DNA of 64,000 nucleotides from DASUPK01 sp963821705 (lineage in GTDB: Bacteria > Actinomycetota > Thermoleophilia > Solirubrobacterales > 70-9). Position 1 is the stretch's first letter. Each line of letters begins with the position of its first letter. The notes under the pieces were generated by a model that was not told the DNA's origin, did no database searches, and saw nothing but the letters and a program-made list of their open reading frames with translations. Shown one piece after another: positions 41,626-49,886 of the stretch. The stretch lies in the NCBI GenBank assembly GCA_963821705.1, contig CAWGEV010000007.1, positions 186,001 to 250,000 of the forward strand. The letters are read 5' to 3'. A program made the translations under genes and the position numbers.

Positions 41626-43166
41626 GGCCACTCCGGCTGCTCGGCGGCGAGCTCCACGGCCCGGAAGACCGCCTTCGCCTTGTTGACCGACTCGTTGTAC
41701 TCGTACGCCGGCTGGGCGTCCGCCACCGTCCCGCCGCCCGCCTGGAGGTGGACGAGGCCGTCCTTGACGACCACCGACCGGATGTAGATCGCGGTGTCGA
41801 GGTCTCCCGTGTAGCTCAGGTATCCGACCGCTCCCCCGTAGGGGCCTCGCTTGTGCGGTTCGAGCTCGTCGATGATCTGCATCGCGCGGACCTTCGGAGC
41901 GCCCGAGAGGGTGCCGGCCGGGAGAATCGAGCGCAGAGCGTCCATCGCGCTGACGTCCTCCCTCAACCTCCCCGAGACCTGGCTCACGATGTGAAGGACG
42001 TGGGAATAGGTCTCGACGACCATCAGCTCGTCGACCGTGACCGTGCCGTACTCGCAGACGCGCCCCAGGTCGTTGCGGCCGAGGTCGACGAGCATCACGT
42101 GCTCGGCCCTCTCCTTCGGGTCCTGGAGCAGGCGCTCCGCGTTTCGCCGGTCCTCCTCCTCGTCGGCGCCGCGCGGGTAGGTGCCGGCGATCGGCCGGGT
42201 CTCGACCCGGTCGCCGGTGACCTTGACCAGCGGCTCGGGAGAGGCGCCGGCGATCTCGAAGTCACCGAAGTCGAGGAAGTACATGTAGGGCGAGGGATTG
42301 ACGGTGCGCAGCCCGCGGTAGATGGAGAAGGCCTCGACGGGCGCCGGTGAGGTGAACCGCTGCGACGGCACCACCTGGAAGGCGTCGCCCGCGTGCACGT
42401 ACTCGATGATCCGGCTTACAGTCCCCTCGAACTCGTTTCGCGTCATGTTCGACTCGAAATGGGCATCAACCGCGGGCGGCTTGGCAACCCCGGTCATTGG
42501 CACGGGCTCTCGCAGGCGTTCGCGCACCTCTCCGATCGCCTCCACCGCACGGGAGTAGGCCTCCTCGATCCCGCCATCCTCGACGAACGCGTTGGCGACC
42601 AGCGTGACCTCGTGGCGCTGGTGGTCGAAGGCGATCATCAGGTCGGTGACCATCAGGGCCATGTCGGGCAGGCCGACCGGGTCGGGATTCGGCTCGCCAA
42701 GCGGCTCGACGGTCCGGACCAGGTCGTAGCCGAAGAAGCCGACCGCGCCGCCGGCGAACGGAGGCAGCTCGTCGGGCTCGGCGATCTCGTAGCGGTCGAG
42801 GTACTCGGCGGCGGCCGCGTAGGGATCCGGCGCATCGGTGACCCGTTCAGGCTCTGCGCCGGCGCCGGACTCCCCCGCGGAGTCGCTGCCCCACTCCGAG
42901 AGGCGACCGTCCGCCCAGCGCAACACCGCGCGGGGCCGGAAGCCCAGGAAGGACCAGCGGCCGAGCCGGCCGCCCTGCTCCGCCGACTCGAGCAGGAAGG
43001 CCGGCCCGTCGCCGCGCAGCTTGAGGAAGGCGCTCACCGGCGTCTCGCAATCGTCGATGAAGCGGTAGCGGACCGGGACGACATTCGCCGTCTCGGCCAG
43101 CTCTCGCGCCCGATCGAGGGCGGGCTCGAGGCCCGGAAGCTTGGTGGTCGCCCCTACCGCGCTCAT
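41622..43166 (-). CDS. trpE: Anthranilate synthase component I
   Basis: A 514-residue chorismate-using enzyme. The N-terminal tryptophan-binding motif LLESAEQG (residues 58-65) is intact, so feedback inhibition by tryptophan is expected. The catalytic domain shows FQVVPSQRF, ASPEPLVKV, RPIAGTYPRG, DLGRNDLGRV and GTLSGAPKVRAM. It starts ten bases after hisIE and is coupled to trpG by ATGA. Confidence 0.95.
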   Translation of the reverse strand: MSAVGATTKLPGLEPALDRARELAETANVVPVRYRFIDDCETPVSAFLKLRGDGPAFLLESAEQGGRLGRWSFLGFRPRAVLRWADGRLSEWGSDSAGESGAGAEPERVTDAPDPYAAAAEYLDRYEIAEPDELPPFAGGAVGFFGYDLVRTVEPLGEPNPDPVGLPDMALMVTDLMIAFDHQRHEVTLVANAFVEDGGIEEAYSRAVEAIGEVRERLREPVPMTGVAKPPAVDAHFESNMTRNEFEGTVSRIIEYVHAGDAFQVVPSQRFTSPAPVEAFSIYRGLRTVNPSPYMYFLDFGDFEIAGASPEPLVKVTGDRVETRPIAGTYPRGADEEEDRRNAERLLQDPKERAEHVMLVDLGRNDLGRVCEYGTVTVDELMVVETYSHVLHIVSQVSGRLREDVSAMDALRSILPAGTLSGAPKVRAMQIIDELEPHKRGPYGGAVGYLSYTGDLDTAIYIRSVVVKDGLVHLQAGGGTVADAQPAYEYNESVNKAKAVFRAVELAAEQPEWP

Positions 43167-43176
43167 GGCGAGTCCC

Positions 43177-43851
43177 CTATCGGGAGCGCCGACGCCCGTT
43201 CAGGACGTGGAGCACCTCGGCCATCGAGACGCCGCGCGAGAGGAGCAGCACCGCGAGGTGGTAGACGACGTCCGCGCCCTCCTCGGCCACCCGCTCCTCC
43301 GACTCCGAGTTGACGGCCTTGACGACCTCCGCGGCCTCCTCGCGCACCTTGTCGCCGGCCAGCTTCGGATCCTCCAGCAGCTCGACCGTGTAGCTGCCGG
43401 CTGAGCGCTGGCGCTGGCGGACCACCAGGGTGCGCTCCAGGGCGGCGAGCGCCTCGTACGGCAACGGCTTGGGCTCACCGAGAATCCCGGGCGCATCCAC
43501 GCCGGGATCCGACGCGCCCTCGAGATCGCGGTAGAAGCAGGAGCGCTCGCCGGTGTGGCAGGCCGGGCCGACCGGGTCGACCAGCGCGACGAGGGCGTCG
43601 CCGTCGCAGTCGTAGCGGATCTGGCGGACCCGCTGGAAGTTCCCGGACGTCGCCCCCTTGTGCCAGATCTCCCGGCGGCTGCGGCTGTAGAGGTGGATCT
43701 CCCGCGTCTCGAGGGTGAGCAGCAGGGACTCCTCGTTCATGTACGCCACGGTGAGCACCTCGCCCGAGCGGGCGTCCTGCATCACGCATGGCACGAGGCC
43801 GCGCTCGTCGAAGCGCACCTTCGCCGCGTCTCTCGCGGTCTGCACGACCAT
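43177..43851 (-). CDS. hisIE: Bifunctional phosphoribosyl-AMP cyclohydrolase / phosphoribosyl-ATP pyrophosphatase
   Basis: A 224-residue fusion for steps two and three of histidine synthesis. The HisI half has WHKGATSGN, the metal-binding YDCDGDAL and ACHTGERSCFY; the HisE half (about residues 135-224) has KVREEAAEVVKA and EGADVVYHLAVLL. It is the first gene of the tryptophan block, which links histidine and tryptophan supply; both paths use PRPP. A perfect-looking TACAAT box is six bases before the ATG. Confidence 0.95.
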   Translation of the reverse strand: MVVQTARDAAKVRFDERGLVPCVMQDARSGEVLTVAYMNEESLLLTLETREIHLYSRSRREIWHKGATSGNFQRVRQIRYDCDGDALVALVDPVGPACHTGERSCFYRDLEGASDPGVDAPGILGEPKPLPYEALAALERTLVVRQRQRSAGSYTVELLEDPKLAGDKVREEAAEVVKAVNSESEERVAEEGADVVYHLAVLLLSRGVSMAEVLHVLNGRRRSR

Positions 43852-43857
43852 CGGGCG

Positions 43858-43863
43858 ATTGTA
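43858..43863 (-). promoter_or_regulatory. -10 box TACAAT of hisIE-trpEGDC, leaderless
   Basis: TACAAT on the minus strand ends six bases before the ATG of hisIE with no Shine-Dalgarno between (CGCCCG). It is the strongest -10 in the window and would drive five biosynthetic genes from a leaderless message. Confidence 0.6.
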
Positions 43864-43936
43864 CGAAGCCCCCGGCCGCGGCCTGAAGCTGCCGGTTCAG
43901 CGCAGCGTGTGGGCTCAGCCCTCTTCGTCCTGTGAA

Positions 43937-44830
43937 CTACTCGATGCCGAGGCGGTCGAGGAGGCCCTCGTCGCGGCGCCAGCGCTTCCGGACGCGAACC
44001 TGGAGATCGAGGAAGACCTTGCCGCCGAGCTCGCGCTCGAGCTCGGCCCGCGCGGCGCTGCCGATCTCCTTGATCTTCCGGCCTCCTCCGCCGATCAGGA
44101 TCCCCTTCTGGGACTCGGTCTCGGCCCAGACGTGGGCGTGCACCTCGACGACGCCGTCGTCGCGGTGGACGACCTCGGAGACCTGGACCTCGACCGCGTG
44201 CGGAAGCTCGTCGCGGGTCCGGCGCAGCACCTGCTCACGGATCAACTCGGCGAGCAGTACCTCGCTGGGGAGATCGGAGCGCTGCTCGGGCGGGAAGAGG
44301 AAGTGACCCTCGGGCACCAGCTCCACGAGCTTTCGGACCAGCGGATCCAGCCCGGTCCCCTTGCTGGCGCTCACCGGGAAGATCTCATCGACGCCCTGCA
44401 GCTCGGCCGCGGCGGCGAGGACGGCGGCCACCTCGGCGTTGTTCACCCGGTCGATCTTGTTCACCGCGCAGACCACCGGCGTGTCGGCGGTGGCGCTCAG
44501 GAGCGCCTTGGAGATGAAGCGGTCGCCGGGACCGATGCCCTGCTCGGCGTTGACGACGAAGAGGACCGTGTCGGAGTCCGCGATCTCGCGCTCGACTCGG
44601 CGCTGCATCCGCTCCGTCAGGGCGTCCCGCGGCCGCTGGACCCCCGGAAGATCGGTCATCACCAGCTGCCAGCCCTGATCGAGGTTGGTCGCGACGCCGC
44701 GGATCGCGCGCCGGGTCGTCTGCGGCCGCTCGGAGACGATCGCGACGTGGGCGCCGACGATCGCGTTCACCAGCGTCGACTTGCCGACGTTGGGACGGCC
44801 CGCCAACCCGACGAACCCGGACTTCGTCAT
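43937..44830 (-). CDS. era: GTPase Era
   Basis: A 297-residue ribosome-assembly GTPase that binds 16S rRNA. The G domain has GRPNVGKS (residues 11-18), the TTRRAIRGV switch, DLPGVQRPRD and NKID; the KH domain near residues 205-280 has HVWAETESQKGILIGGGGRKIKEIG. The SD and start are at the edge of a strong hairpin (44831-44864). Between era and hisIE lie 73 bases with only a small GGGC-TCA-GCCC hairpin at 43911-43921. Confidence 0.95.
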   Translation of the reverse strand: MTKSGFVGLAGRPNVGKSTLVNAIVGAHVAIVSERPQTTRRAIRGVATNLDQGWQLVMTDLPGVQRPRDALTERMQRRVEREIADSDTVLFVVNAEQGIGPGDRFISKALLSATADTPVVCAVNKIDRVNNAEVAAVLAAAAELQGVDEIFPVSASKGTGLDPLVRKLVELVPEGHFLFPPEQRSDLPSEVLLAELIREQVLRRTRDELPHAVEVQVSEVVHRDDGVVEVHAHVWAETESQKGILIGGGGRKIKEIGSAARAELERELGGKVFLDLQVRVRKRWRRDEGLLDRLGIE

Positions 44831-44864
44831 GGCCGGCTCCTCCGCTTCGCGTCCGGGGCCGGCC
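44831..44864 (-). promoter_or_regulatory. Hairpin directly upstream of era holding its Shine-Dalgarno
   Basis: GGCCGGC (44858-44864 read on the minus strand) pairs with GCCGGCC (44831-44837) that touches the era ATG. The loop contains CGC-GAA-GCG and the Shine-Dalgarno GGAGGAG. A 21-base part of it (44837-44857) is repeated exactly, in the other orientation, inside trpB at 33613-33633. Confidence 0.5.
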
Positions 44865-44867
44865 TGG

Positions 44868-45305
44868 TCACCGGAGGGATTGCATCACCTTGGCCTGCAG
44901 CTCGAGCATCTCCCCGTTGTCCGTCTCGTGGTCGAAGCCGCAGAGATGGAGCGCGCCGTGCACGGCGGCCTCGGTCACATCGGTCGCCTTGGCCGGACAG
45001 ATGAAGACATCACCGAGCTCGCGCGGGCCCGGTCCCTCCCACAACCCAGCCTTTCCGGTGTCGGGGTCGATCGGGAAGGCGAGCACGTCGGTGGCCTCGT
45101 CCACCCCCCGCGCCGCGTAGTTGAGGGTGCGCATCCGGCCCTCGCCCACGATCTCGACCCCCAGGTGGCCGTCATCGACCCCGGCCGCGTGCAGCGCCGC
45201 CCCCACGGCTCGCCTCAGGTCGCCCGGGACGTCCGAGAGGTCGATGTCAGCCGTCCTCGTCGGACTCTTCGCGGCTGCGGCTCTCGGCCTCTCCGTAGGC
45301 AGCAA
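44868..45305 (-). CDS. ybeY: Endoribonuclease YbeY (rRNA maturation factor)
   Basis: About 145 residues with the zinc motif HGALHLCGFDH near the C-terminus and LNYAARGVDEATDVLAFP before it, both diagnostic. The start is unclear: no ATG or GTG lies where the family begins (near DIDLSDVPG). The TTG at 45305 is used here and gives a 59-base overlap with phoH; a start near 45245 would need a rare codon. It processes 16S rRNA ends and sits in the usual phoH-ybeY-era order. Confidence 0.85.
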   Translation of the reverse strand: MLPTERPRAAAAKSPTRTADIDLSDVPGDLRRAVGAALHAAGVDDGHLGVEIVGEGRMRTLNYAARGVDEATDVLAFPIDPDTGKAGLWEGPGPRELGDVFICPAKATDVTEAAVHGALHLCGFDHETDNGEMLELQAKVMQSLR

Positions 45306-46215
45306 CGATCCGCTGGACGAGCTTGTGGCGGACCACGTCCTCGCCGCCGAAGCGGATGAAGCTGATGTCCTGGACCTGGTCGAGGATGTTGCCGACCTCG
45401 ACCAGCCCCGACCGCGAGCCACGCTCCAGGTCGATCTGCGTGATGTCGCCGGTGACGACCATCTTCGAGTTGAAGCCGAGCCGCGTCAGGAACATCTTCA
45501 TCTGCTCGGGGCTGGTGTTCTGGGCCTCGTCGAGGATCACGAAGGAGTCGTTCAGAGTCCGGCCGCGCATGAACCCGAGCGGCGCGACCTCGATCGTCCC
45601 GCGCTCGAAGTATGAGTTGACCTTCTCCGGGTCGAGCATGTCGTAGAGCGCATCGAAGAGGGGACGCAGGTATGGATCGACCTTGGCCTGGATGTCCCCC
45701 GGCAGGAAACCGAGGCGCTCGCCGGCTTCGACGGCCGGGCGGGTGAGGATCACGCGGCTGACGTCGCCGCGCGAGAGAGCGGCGGCCGCCATCGCCACTG
45801 CGAGGAAGGTCTTGCCGGTCCCGGCGGGCCCGATCCCGAAGGTGATCGTGTGCCTGCGGATCGAGTCGACGTACTGCTTCTGGTTGACGGTCTTGGGCGC
45901 GACGCGTGTGTTGCGGTGCTGCCAGACGACGTCGTCGAGGATCTCCACCGGACTCTCGTGCTTGTCCAGCGCGCCGGTGACCGCCTCGATCGTGCCGGGG
46001 GCGATCTCGTGTCCTTGCTCGATCAGGTCGACGAGCTCGCCGACGACCGTCTCGGCCGTCCGGACCTCGCTCGCATCCCCGTCGAGGGTGAGGACGTTCC
46101 CGCGCAGGAAGACGTCGACGTCGAGGTGACCCTCCAGCGCCCGGAGGACGGCGTCCTCGGAGCCGGCCAGCTCCGCGGCGACGGTGTTGTCGATCGTGAG
46201 CTGCCTACGCGCCAA
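45247..46215 (-). CDS. phoH: PhoH-like ATPase
   Basis: A 322-residue PhoH/YbeZ protein. An N-terminal KH-like part (about residues 1-75) is followed by the ATPase domain with Walker A GPAGTGKT at 129-136, the LTRPAVEAGERLGFLPGD block and Walker B FVILDEAQN. YbeZ works with YbeY in RNA metabolism, which fits the overlap with ybeY. The start overlaps the end of yqeY by 11 bases. Confidence 0.93.
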   Translation of the reverse strand: MARRQLTIDNTVAAELAGSEDAVLRALEGHLDVDVFLRGNVLTLDGDASEVRTAETVVGELVDLIEQGHEIAPGTIEAVTGALDKHESPVEILDDVVWQHRNTRVAPKTVNQKQYVDSIRRHTITFGIGPAGTGKTFLAVAMAAAALSRGDVSRVILTRPAVEAGERLGFLPGDIQAKVDPYLRPLFDALYDMLDPEKVNSYFERGTIEVAPLGFMRGRTLNDSFVILDEAQNTSPEQMKMFLTRLGFNSKMVVTGDITQIDLERGSRSGLVEVGNILDQVQDISFIRFGGEDVVRHKLVQRIVAAYGEAESRSREESDEDG

Positions 46216-46636
46216 GCTTCTCGCGCACCGCCTGGCTGACCCGCTTGCCGTCGGCTCGTCCGCCGACCTTCGGCATCAGCACCTTCATCACTCCCCCCAT
46301 GTCCTTGGGCTCGCTCGCGCCGGACTCCTCGACCGCGTTCGCGACCAGCTCGGAGAGCTCCTCGTCGGATAGCTGCTCGGGCAGATAGCCCTCGATCAGC
46401 TTCGCCTCAGCCTCCTCGGCGTCGGCCTGCTCGGACCGGCTGCCCTCGCGCAGGGCCTCGGCCGCATCGATTCGGCGCTTGCGCTCGCGCTGCAGGGCGG
46501 CGACCTCATCCCCCTTGCCCTCCTTCTCCTCGGCCTGGAGGGCGTTGACGAGCATGCGCAGCTGGCCGACGCGCTCCTTCTCGCCGGCCTTCATCGCCGT
46601 CTTCACGTCCTCCTGAACCTGCTCGAGGATGCTCAT
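46205..46636 (-). CDS. yqeY: GatB/YqeY domain protein
   Basis: A 143-residue YqeY protein: N-terminal helix bundle (EQVQEDVKTAMKAGEKERVGQLRMLVNAL) and C-terminal YLPEQLSDEELSELV with GGVMKVLMPKVGGRADGKRVS, the tRNA-binding-like tail shared with GatB. Its role is unknown, perhaps in tRNA amidation. A TACGCT box seven bases before the ATG suggests that it starts the yqeY-phoH-ybeY-era operon from a leaderless message. Confidence 0.9.
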   Translation of the reverse strand: MSILEQVQEDVKTAMKAGEKERVGQLRMLVNALQAEEKEGKGDEVAALQRERKRRIDAAEALREGSRSEQADAEEAEAKLIEGYLPEQLSDEELSELVANAVEESGASEPKDMGGVMKVLMPKVGGRADGKRVSQAVREKLGA

Positions 46637-46639
46637 CGC

Positions 46640-47089
46640 CTAAAGCGTAGTCGGCGGCGTGGTTGCCCCGTTGGACTGCAGACCCGCGGCTCGCAAGACG
46701 AGCTCGAGCGATGCCTGAGGGCCGGGCCACGCCTCACGCACGAGCTCGCCGCCTCCCCCGCGGACCACGACCCTCAGAGCCAGGCCCAGCAGGATCGCGT
46801 CGTCCAGCTGGCCGATCCCGGGGAGGAAGTCGGGCACGAGGTCGAGTGGGAGGGCCAGGTATCCGAGGACGATGAAGAGGACGGCTCTGCGAAGCCGTGA
46901 GATCTGCGGGTTCCTGGCCAGCCTGGAGACCATGACCGCGCAGTCGGGGATGAAGCCGGCGAGCGCCCGGGCATCCTCCCGGCGCCCGGCCGCGATCAGG
47001 GCGGCGACCGAGATGAGGTACAGAGCCACGGCGATCAAGAGCACGCCCCACGGCCAGAACGGGACGTCTTCGGGCCTGAGGCTCGCCAT
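46640..47089 (-). CDS. DUF1232 membrane protein
   Basis: A 149-residue membrane protein. A first helix (VLLIAVALYLISVAALIA, about 15-32) is followed by the DUF1232/YkvA core GYLALPLDLVPDFLPGIGQLDDAILL (about residues 76-101), whose conserved acidic PD and DD residues are present. Function is unknown in the family. It ends three bases before yqeY but the hairpin at 47100-47139 separates it from murI. Confidence 0.85.
   Translation of the reverse strand: MASLRPEDVPFWPWGVLLIAVALYLISVAALIAAGRREDARALAGFIPDCAVMVSRLARNPQISRLRRAVLFIVLGYLALPLDLVPDFLPGIGQLDDAILLGLALRVVVRGGGGELVREAWPGPQASLELVLRAAGLQSNGATTPPTTL
46644..46649 (-). promoter_or_regulatory. Putative -10 box TACGCT, leaderless
   Basis: TACGCT on the minus strand, inside the end of the DUF1232 gene, ends seven bases before the ATG of yqeY. 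The gap TTAGGCG has no good Shine-Dalgarno. Confidence 0.48.
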
Positions 47090-47099
47090 CAGACCCCGT

Positions 47100-47139
47100 T
47101 TGCAGCCTTTCCGGGGCTATGGGCCCTAAAAGGCTGCAA
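47100..47139 (-). terminator. Strong hairpin between murI and the DUF1232 gene
   Basis: TTGCAGCCTTT (47100-47110) is fully complementary to AAAGGCTGCAA (47129-47139), with GGG/CCC pairing possible inside the 18-base loop. It lies just after the murI stop and just before the DUF1232 gene. There is no clean U-run, so it may stop transcription in another way. Confidence 0.55.
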
Positions 47140-47144
47140 TCGGC

Positions 47145-47966
47145 TCATGGGAGCTCGACCAGCTCCACGTCGCCGAGAGGCATCTGGAGGAAGCGCGTGC
47201 CGAGCTCCCTGAACGCCGCGGGATCACCCGTGCACAGAAACCGATACGTCCCCTCTTCATTGCCCGTCTTCTCGAGCTTCGATTCCTCGAGGACCCTCTG
47301 CGCTGTCGCCGCGATCGCATGGCCGGCCGTCACCAGCCGGACGTCGCGGCCGAGGACGCGCTGGAGCATCGGAGCGACGAGCGGGTAATGGGTGCAGCCC
47401 AGGATCACGGTGTCCACCTCCGCCCTCTTCAGCGGCTCGCAATAGGAACGCACCATGTCCACGACGCTCTGCTCGAACGGGAAGCCGCGCTGGATCACCG
47501 CCGCGAGGTCTGGCGCCTCCACCTCGGTCACCGTGAGAGCGCGGTGGTGGTGGGCGAGCGCCCGCAGGTAGGCGCCGCTCTGCACAGTCGCCGGCGTGGC
47601 CAGCACGCCCACCTTGCCGTTCTGGGTGAGCGCCCCAGCGATCTCGGCCTCCGGCTCGATCACCGCCACGACCTCGATGCCGGCCTGCTCGCCGATCTTC
47701 CTGGCGACCTCCTGGCCGGCGGAGGCGGCGGAGTTGCAGGCGATCACCAGCAGCTTCGCGCCCCGCTCCAGCAGAAAGCGGCTCACCTGCTCGACGTGTC
47801 CCCGCAGGTCCTCGGTCGACTGGGCGCCGTACGGAAACCGCGCGTCGTCGCCGAGGTAGACGTAGTCCTCCTCGGGCAGCGAGACCAGGCACTCGTGGAG
47901 CACGGTGAGCCCGCCCACGCCCGAGTCGAACATCGCGATCGGCAGGTCGGCGCTGAGCTCGGCCAT
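47145..47966 (-). CDS. murI: Glutamate racemase
   Basis: A 273-residue enzyme that makes D-glutamate for peptidoglycan. The two catalytic cysteines are Cys77 in IACNSAAS and the one in LGCTHYPL (about residue 189). FDSGVGGLTVL and GDDARFPYG are standard. Its ATG overlaps the prmA stop by one base, so it is probably read together with hrcA-dnaJ-prmA. The hairpin at 47100 follows the stop. Confidence 0.95.
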   Translation of the reverse strand: MAELSADLPIAMFDSGVGGLTVLHECLVSLPEEDYVYLGDDARFPYGAQSTEDLRGHVEQVSRFLLERGAKLLVIACNSAASAGQEVARKIGEQAGIEVVAVIEPEAEIAGALTQNGKVGVLATPATVQSGAYLRALAHHHRALTVTEVEAPDLAAVIQRGFPFEQSVVDMVRSYCEPLKRAEVDTVILGCTHYPLVAPMLQRVLGRDVRLVTAGHAIAATAQRVLEESKLEKTGNEEGTYRFLCTGDPAAFRELGTRFLQMPLGDVELVELP

Positions 47967-48799
47967 CAGGAGGCGGAGCGGCCGCGGAGAAGGAGGCCGC
48001 CCCAGCCCCCTTCGATGCGGTATTCGGACTCCGAGAGGCCGGTGGGAGCGAAGGCGGCGATGACCTCGTCGATCTCGGCCTCGAGCATCCCCGAGCAGAC
48101 CAGGGTCTCCGGCGCCTCACCGGCGGCGACGAGATGGCCGGCGCAGTCCCTGAGCAGGTTCCCGGTCAGGTTCGCGACCACGGTCGGGGCGACCGGGGGA
48201 GGGCCCTCGCGGACGTCGGCGCGCTCGATGGACATCTCGACCCCGTTCGCCTCCGCGTTGGCCTGCGCCGTCCCCAGCGAGGCCAGCTCGCGGTCGCAGC
48301 CGGTGATCGGCGACCAGCCGAGCTTCGCCGCGGCGATCGCGAGGACGCCTGAGCCCGTGCCCCAATCGGCGATCGGCCCCGAGGCCTCTCCCCCCTCTTC
48401 GAGCTCGACCAGCAGCTCGAGGCAGAGGCGCGTGGTCGGATGCCCACCCGTCCCGAAGGCGCGGCCGGGATCGACCACCACATCGATCAGGCCCTCCTTC
48501 GGGTCCCACCACGATGGCCGGACGCCGATCCGGCCCGAGACCTCGATCGGCCGGTGGAAGTCGGTCCACTTGTCGGCCCAGTCGTCGGGCACCGAGGTGG
48601 TGGTGACATCGACGAGGCTTCCACCCGCGGCGGCCTGAAGCTCTCCCACGTCCGGAACCTCGCCGGGCGGGCCGTAGATGGCGAACTCGACCCAGCCCGG
48701 GCCGCGCTCCTCCTCCAGGCCGTTGGGCGCGAGCTCGAGGAGATTCGCCATCACCGCCTCCGCGTACTCCGGAGCGCAGCGAACCGCCAGTCGGATCAT
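47966..48799 (-). CDS. prmA: Ribosomal protein L11 methyltransferase
   Basis: A 277-residue protein. The N-terminal substrate-recognition domain (about 1-90) precedes DPGRAFGTGGHPTTRLCLELL and the SAM motif DWGTGSGVLAIAAAKLG, with VVANLTGNLL as the family NxxxxxL-type motif (NLTGNLL where many have NILANPL). It methylates ribosomal protein L11. The start overlaps the dnaJ stop as ATGA, the usual dnaJ-prmA pairing. Confidence 0.93.
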   Translation of the reverse strand: MIRLAVRCAPEYAEAVMANLLELAPNGLEEERGPGWVEFAIYGPPGEVPDVGELQAAAGGSLVDVTTTSVPDDWADKWTDFHRPIEVSGRIGVRPSWWDPKEGLIDVVVDPGRAFGTGGHPTTRLCLELLVELEEGGEASGPIADWGTGSGVLAIAAAKLGWSPITGCDRELASLGTAQANAEANGVEMSIERADVREGPPPVAPTVVANLTGNLLRDCAGHLVAAGEAPETLVCSGMLEAEIDEVIAAFAPTGLSESEYRIEGGWGGLLLRGRSAS

Positions 48800-49875
48800 T
48801 GACGTGGTGACGCCTGTTGCTGGCCGAGCGCGTCGGCCAGGCGCTCGGCGGCCTCGCGCTGCTCGTCGTCCAGGTCGATCGGGACCACAAGCTCGAAGAC
48901 GACGTGCTCGTCCCCCCGCCGCCCCCCGTGCAGCGGCGGCAGGCCACGGGCGTTGAGGACGGAGACATCCCCGTGCTGCGTTCCGGCCGGCACCTCCACC
49001 GCGACATCCCCCTCGAGGGTGGGCACGAAGACCTCGCCCCCGACGATCGCCATGGTCACGGGAACCTCGGCGCGAGCGATCAGCTCGGTGCCCTGGCGGG
49101 TGAAGCGCTCATCGGAGCCGATGCGGATCTCGACGTAGAGATCGCCCTGGCGCCCGCCGGGAGCGCCGGCGTGACCGGCGCCCGCTATCCGGACCCGCTG
49201 GCCGTCCTCGATCCCTGCCGGGATGTCGACCTCCCAGGTGCGCATCTCGGAGATGCGCCCGGCGCCGCCACAGCGCTCGCACGGCGTCTCCGGGATCCGT
49301 CCGTCTCCTCCGCAGCGGTCGCATGGCATCGCCCGGACAACCTGGCCGAAGATGCTCCGGCTGACCTCGCGGATCTGGCCCGCCCCGTCGCATTTCGGAC
49401 AGGTCTCGATCGGGGTACCGGGCTCGGCGCCGTTGCCGCGGCAGCGCTCGCAGACGGTTACCGCCTCGAACGAGACCTCGCGCTGCTGGTCGGTGAGCAC
49501 CTCCTCCAGGTCGATCTCGACCACGGCGCCGACGTCCGCCCCGGCGGCCGGCCCGCCGCCGAAGCCGCCGAACGGATCGCCGTCACCGAAGAGGGCGCCG
49601 AAGATGTCCTGGAAGCCGCCGAACCCGGAGCCCGGGTCGAAGCCGTGGGAGCGCAGGCCCTCATGTCCGAAGCGGTCGTAGGTCCTGCGACGGTCCGCGT
49701 CCGCCAGCACCTCGTAGGCCTCGGCCGCCTCCTTGAACTTCTCCTCGGCCTCCGGGTCGTGCGCATTGACGTCGGGATGCAGCTCGCGCGCCAGCTTCCG
49801 GAACGCCTTCTTGATCTCGGAGTCGGACGCGTTCCGCTCGACGCCCAGCACCTGGTAGTAGTCGCGCTTGGCCAC
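48796..49875 (-). CDS. dnaJ: Chaperone DnaJ
   Basis: A 359-residue full DnaJ. The J domain starts AKRDYYQVLGV with HPD at 33-35; a Gly/Phe-rich stretch (GSGFGGFQDIFGALFGDGDP) follows, then four zinc-finger CxxCxGxG units (CERCRGNG, CPKCDGAG, CDRCGGDG, CERCGGAG) and the C-terminal substrate domain. The GTG at 49875 is the family start; the frame upstream is antisense to hrcA. It works with DnaK, which is not in the window. Confidence 0.95.
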   Translation of the reverse strand: MAKRDYYQVLGVERNASDSEIKKAFRKLARELHPDVNAHDPEAEEKFKEAAEAYEVLADADRRRTYDRFGHEGLRSHGFDPGSGFGGFQDIFGALFGDGDPFGGFGGGPAAGADVGAVVEIDLEEVLTDQQREVSFEAVTVCERCRGNGAEPGTPIETCPKCDGAGQIREVSRSIFGQVVRAMPCDRCGGDGRIPETPCERCGGAGRISEMRTWEVDIPAGIEDGQRVRIAGAGHAGAPGGRQGDLYVEIRIGSDERFTRQGTELIARAEVPVTMAIVGGEVFVPTLEGDVAVEVPAGTQHGDVSVLNARGLPPLHGGRRGDEHVVFELVVPIDLDDEQREAAERLADALGQQQASPRQ

Positions 49876-49886
49876 GGGACCGGGTG

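Noticed and set aside
34721..43851. Trp operon attenuation by leader peptide
   Set aside because: No short frame with tandem Trp codons was found before trpF or hisIE, and hisIE looks leaderless.
43911..43921. GGGC-TCA-GCCC hairpin as terminator after era
   Set aside because: Only four base pairs and no T-run; not enough to call a terminator.
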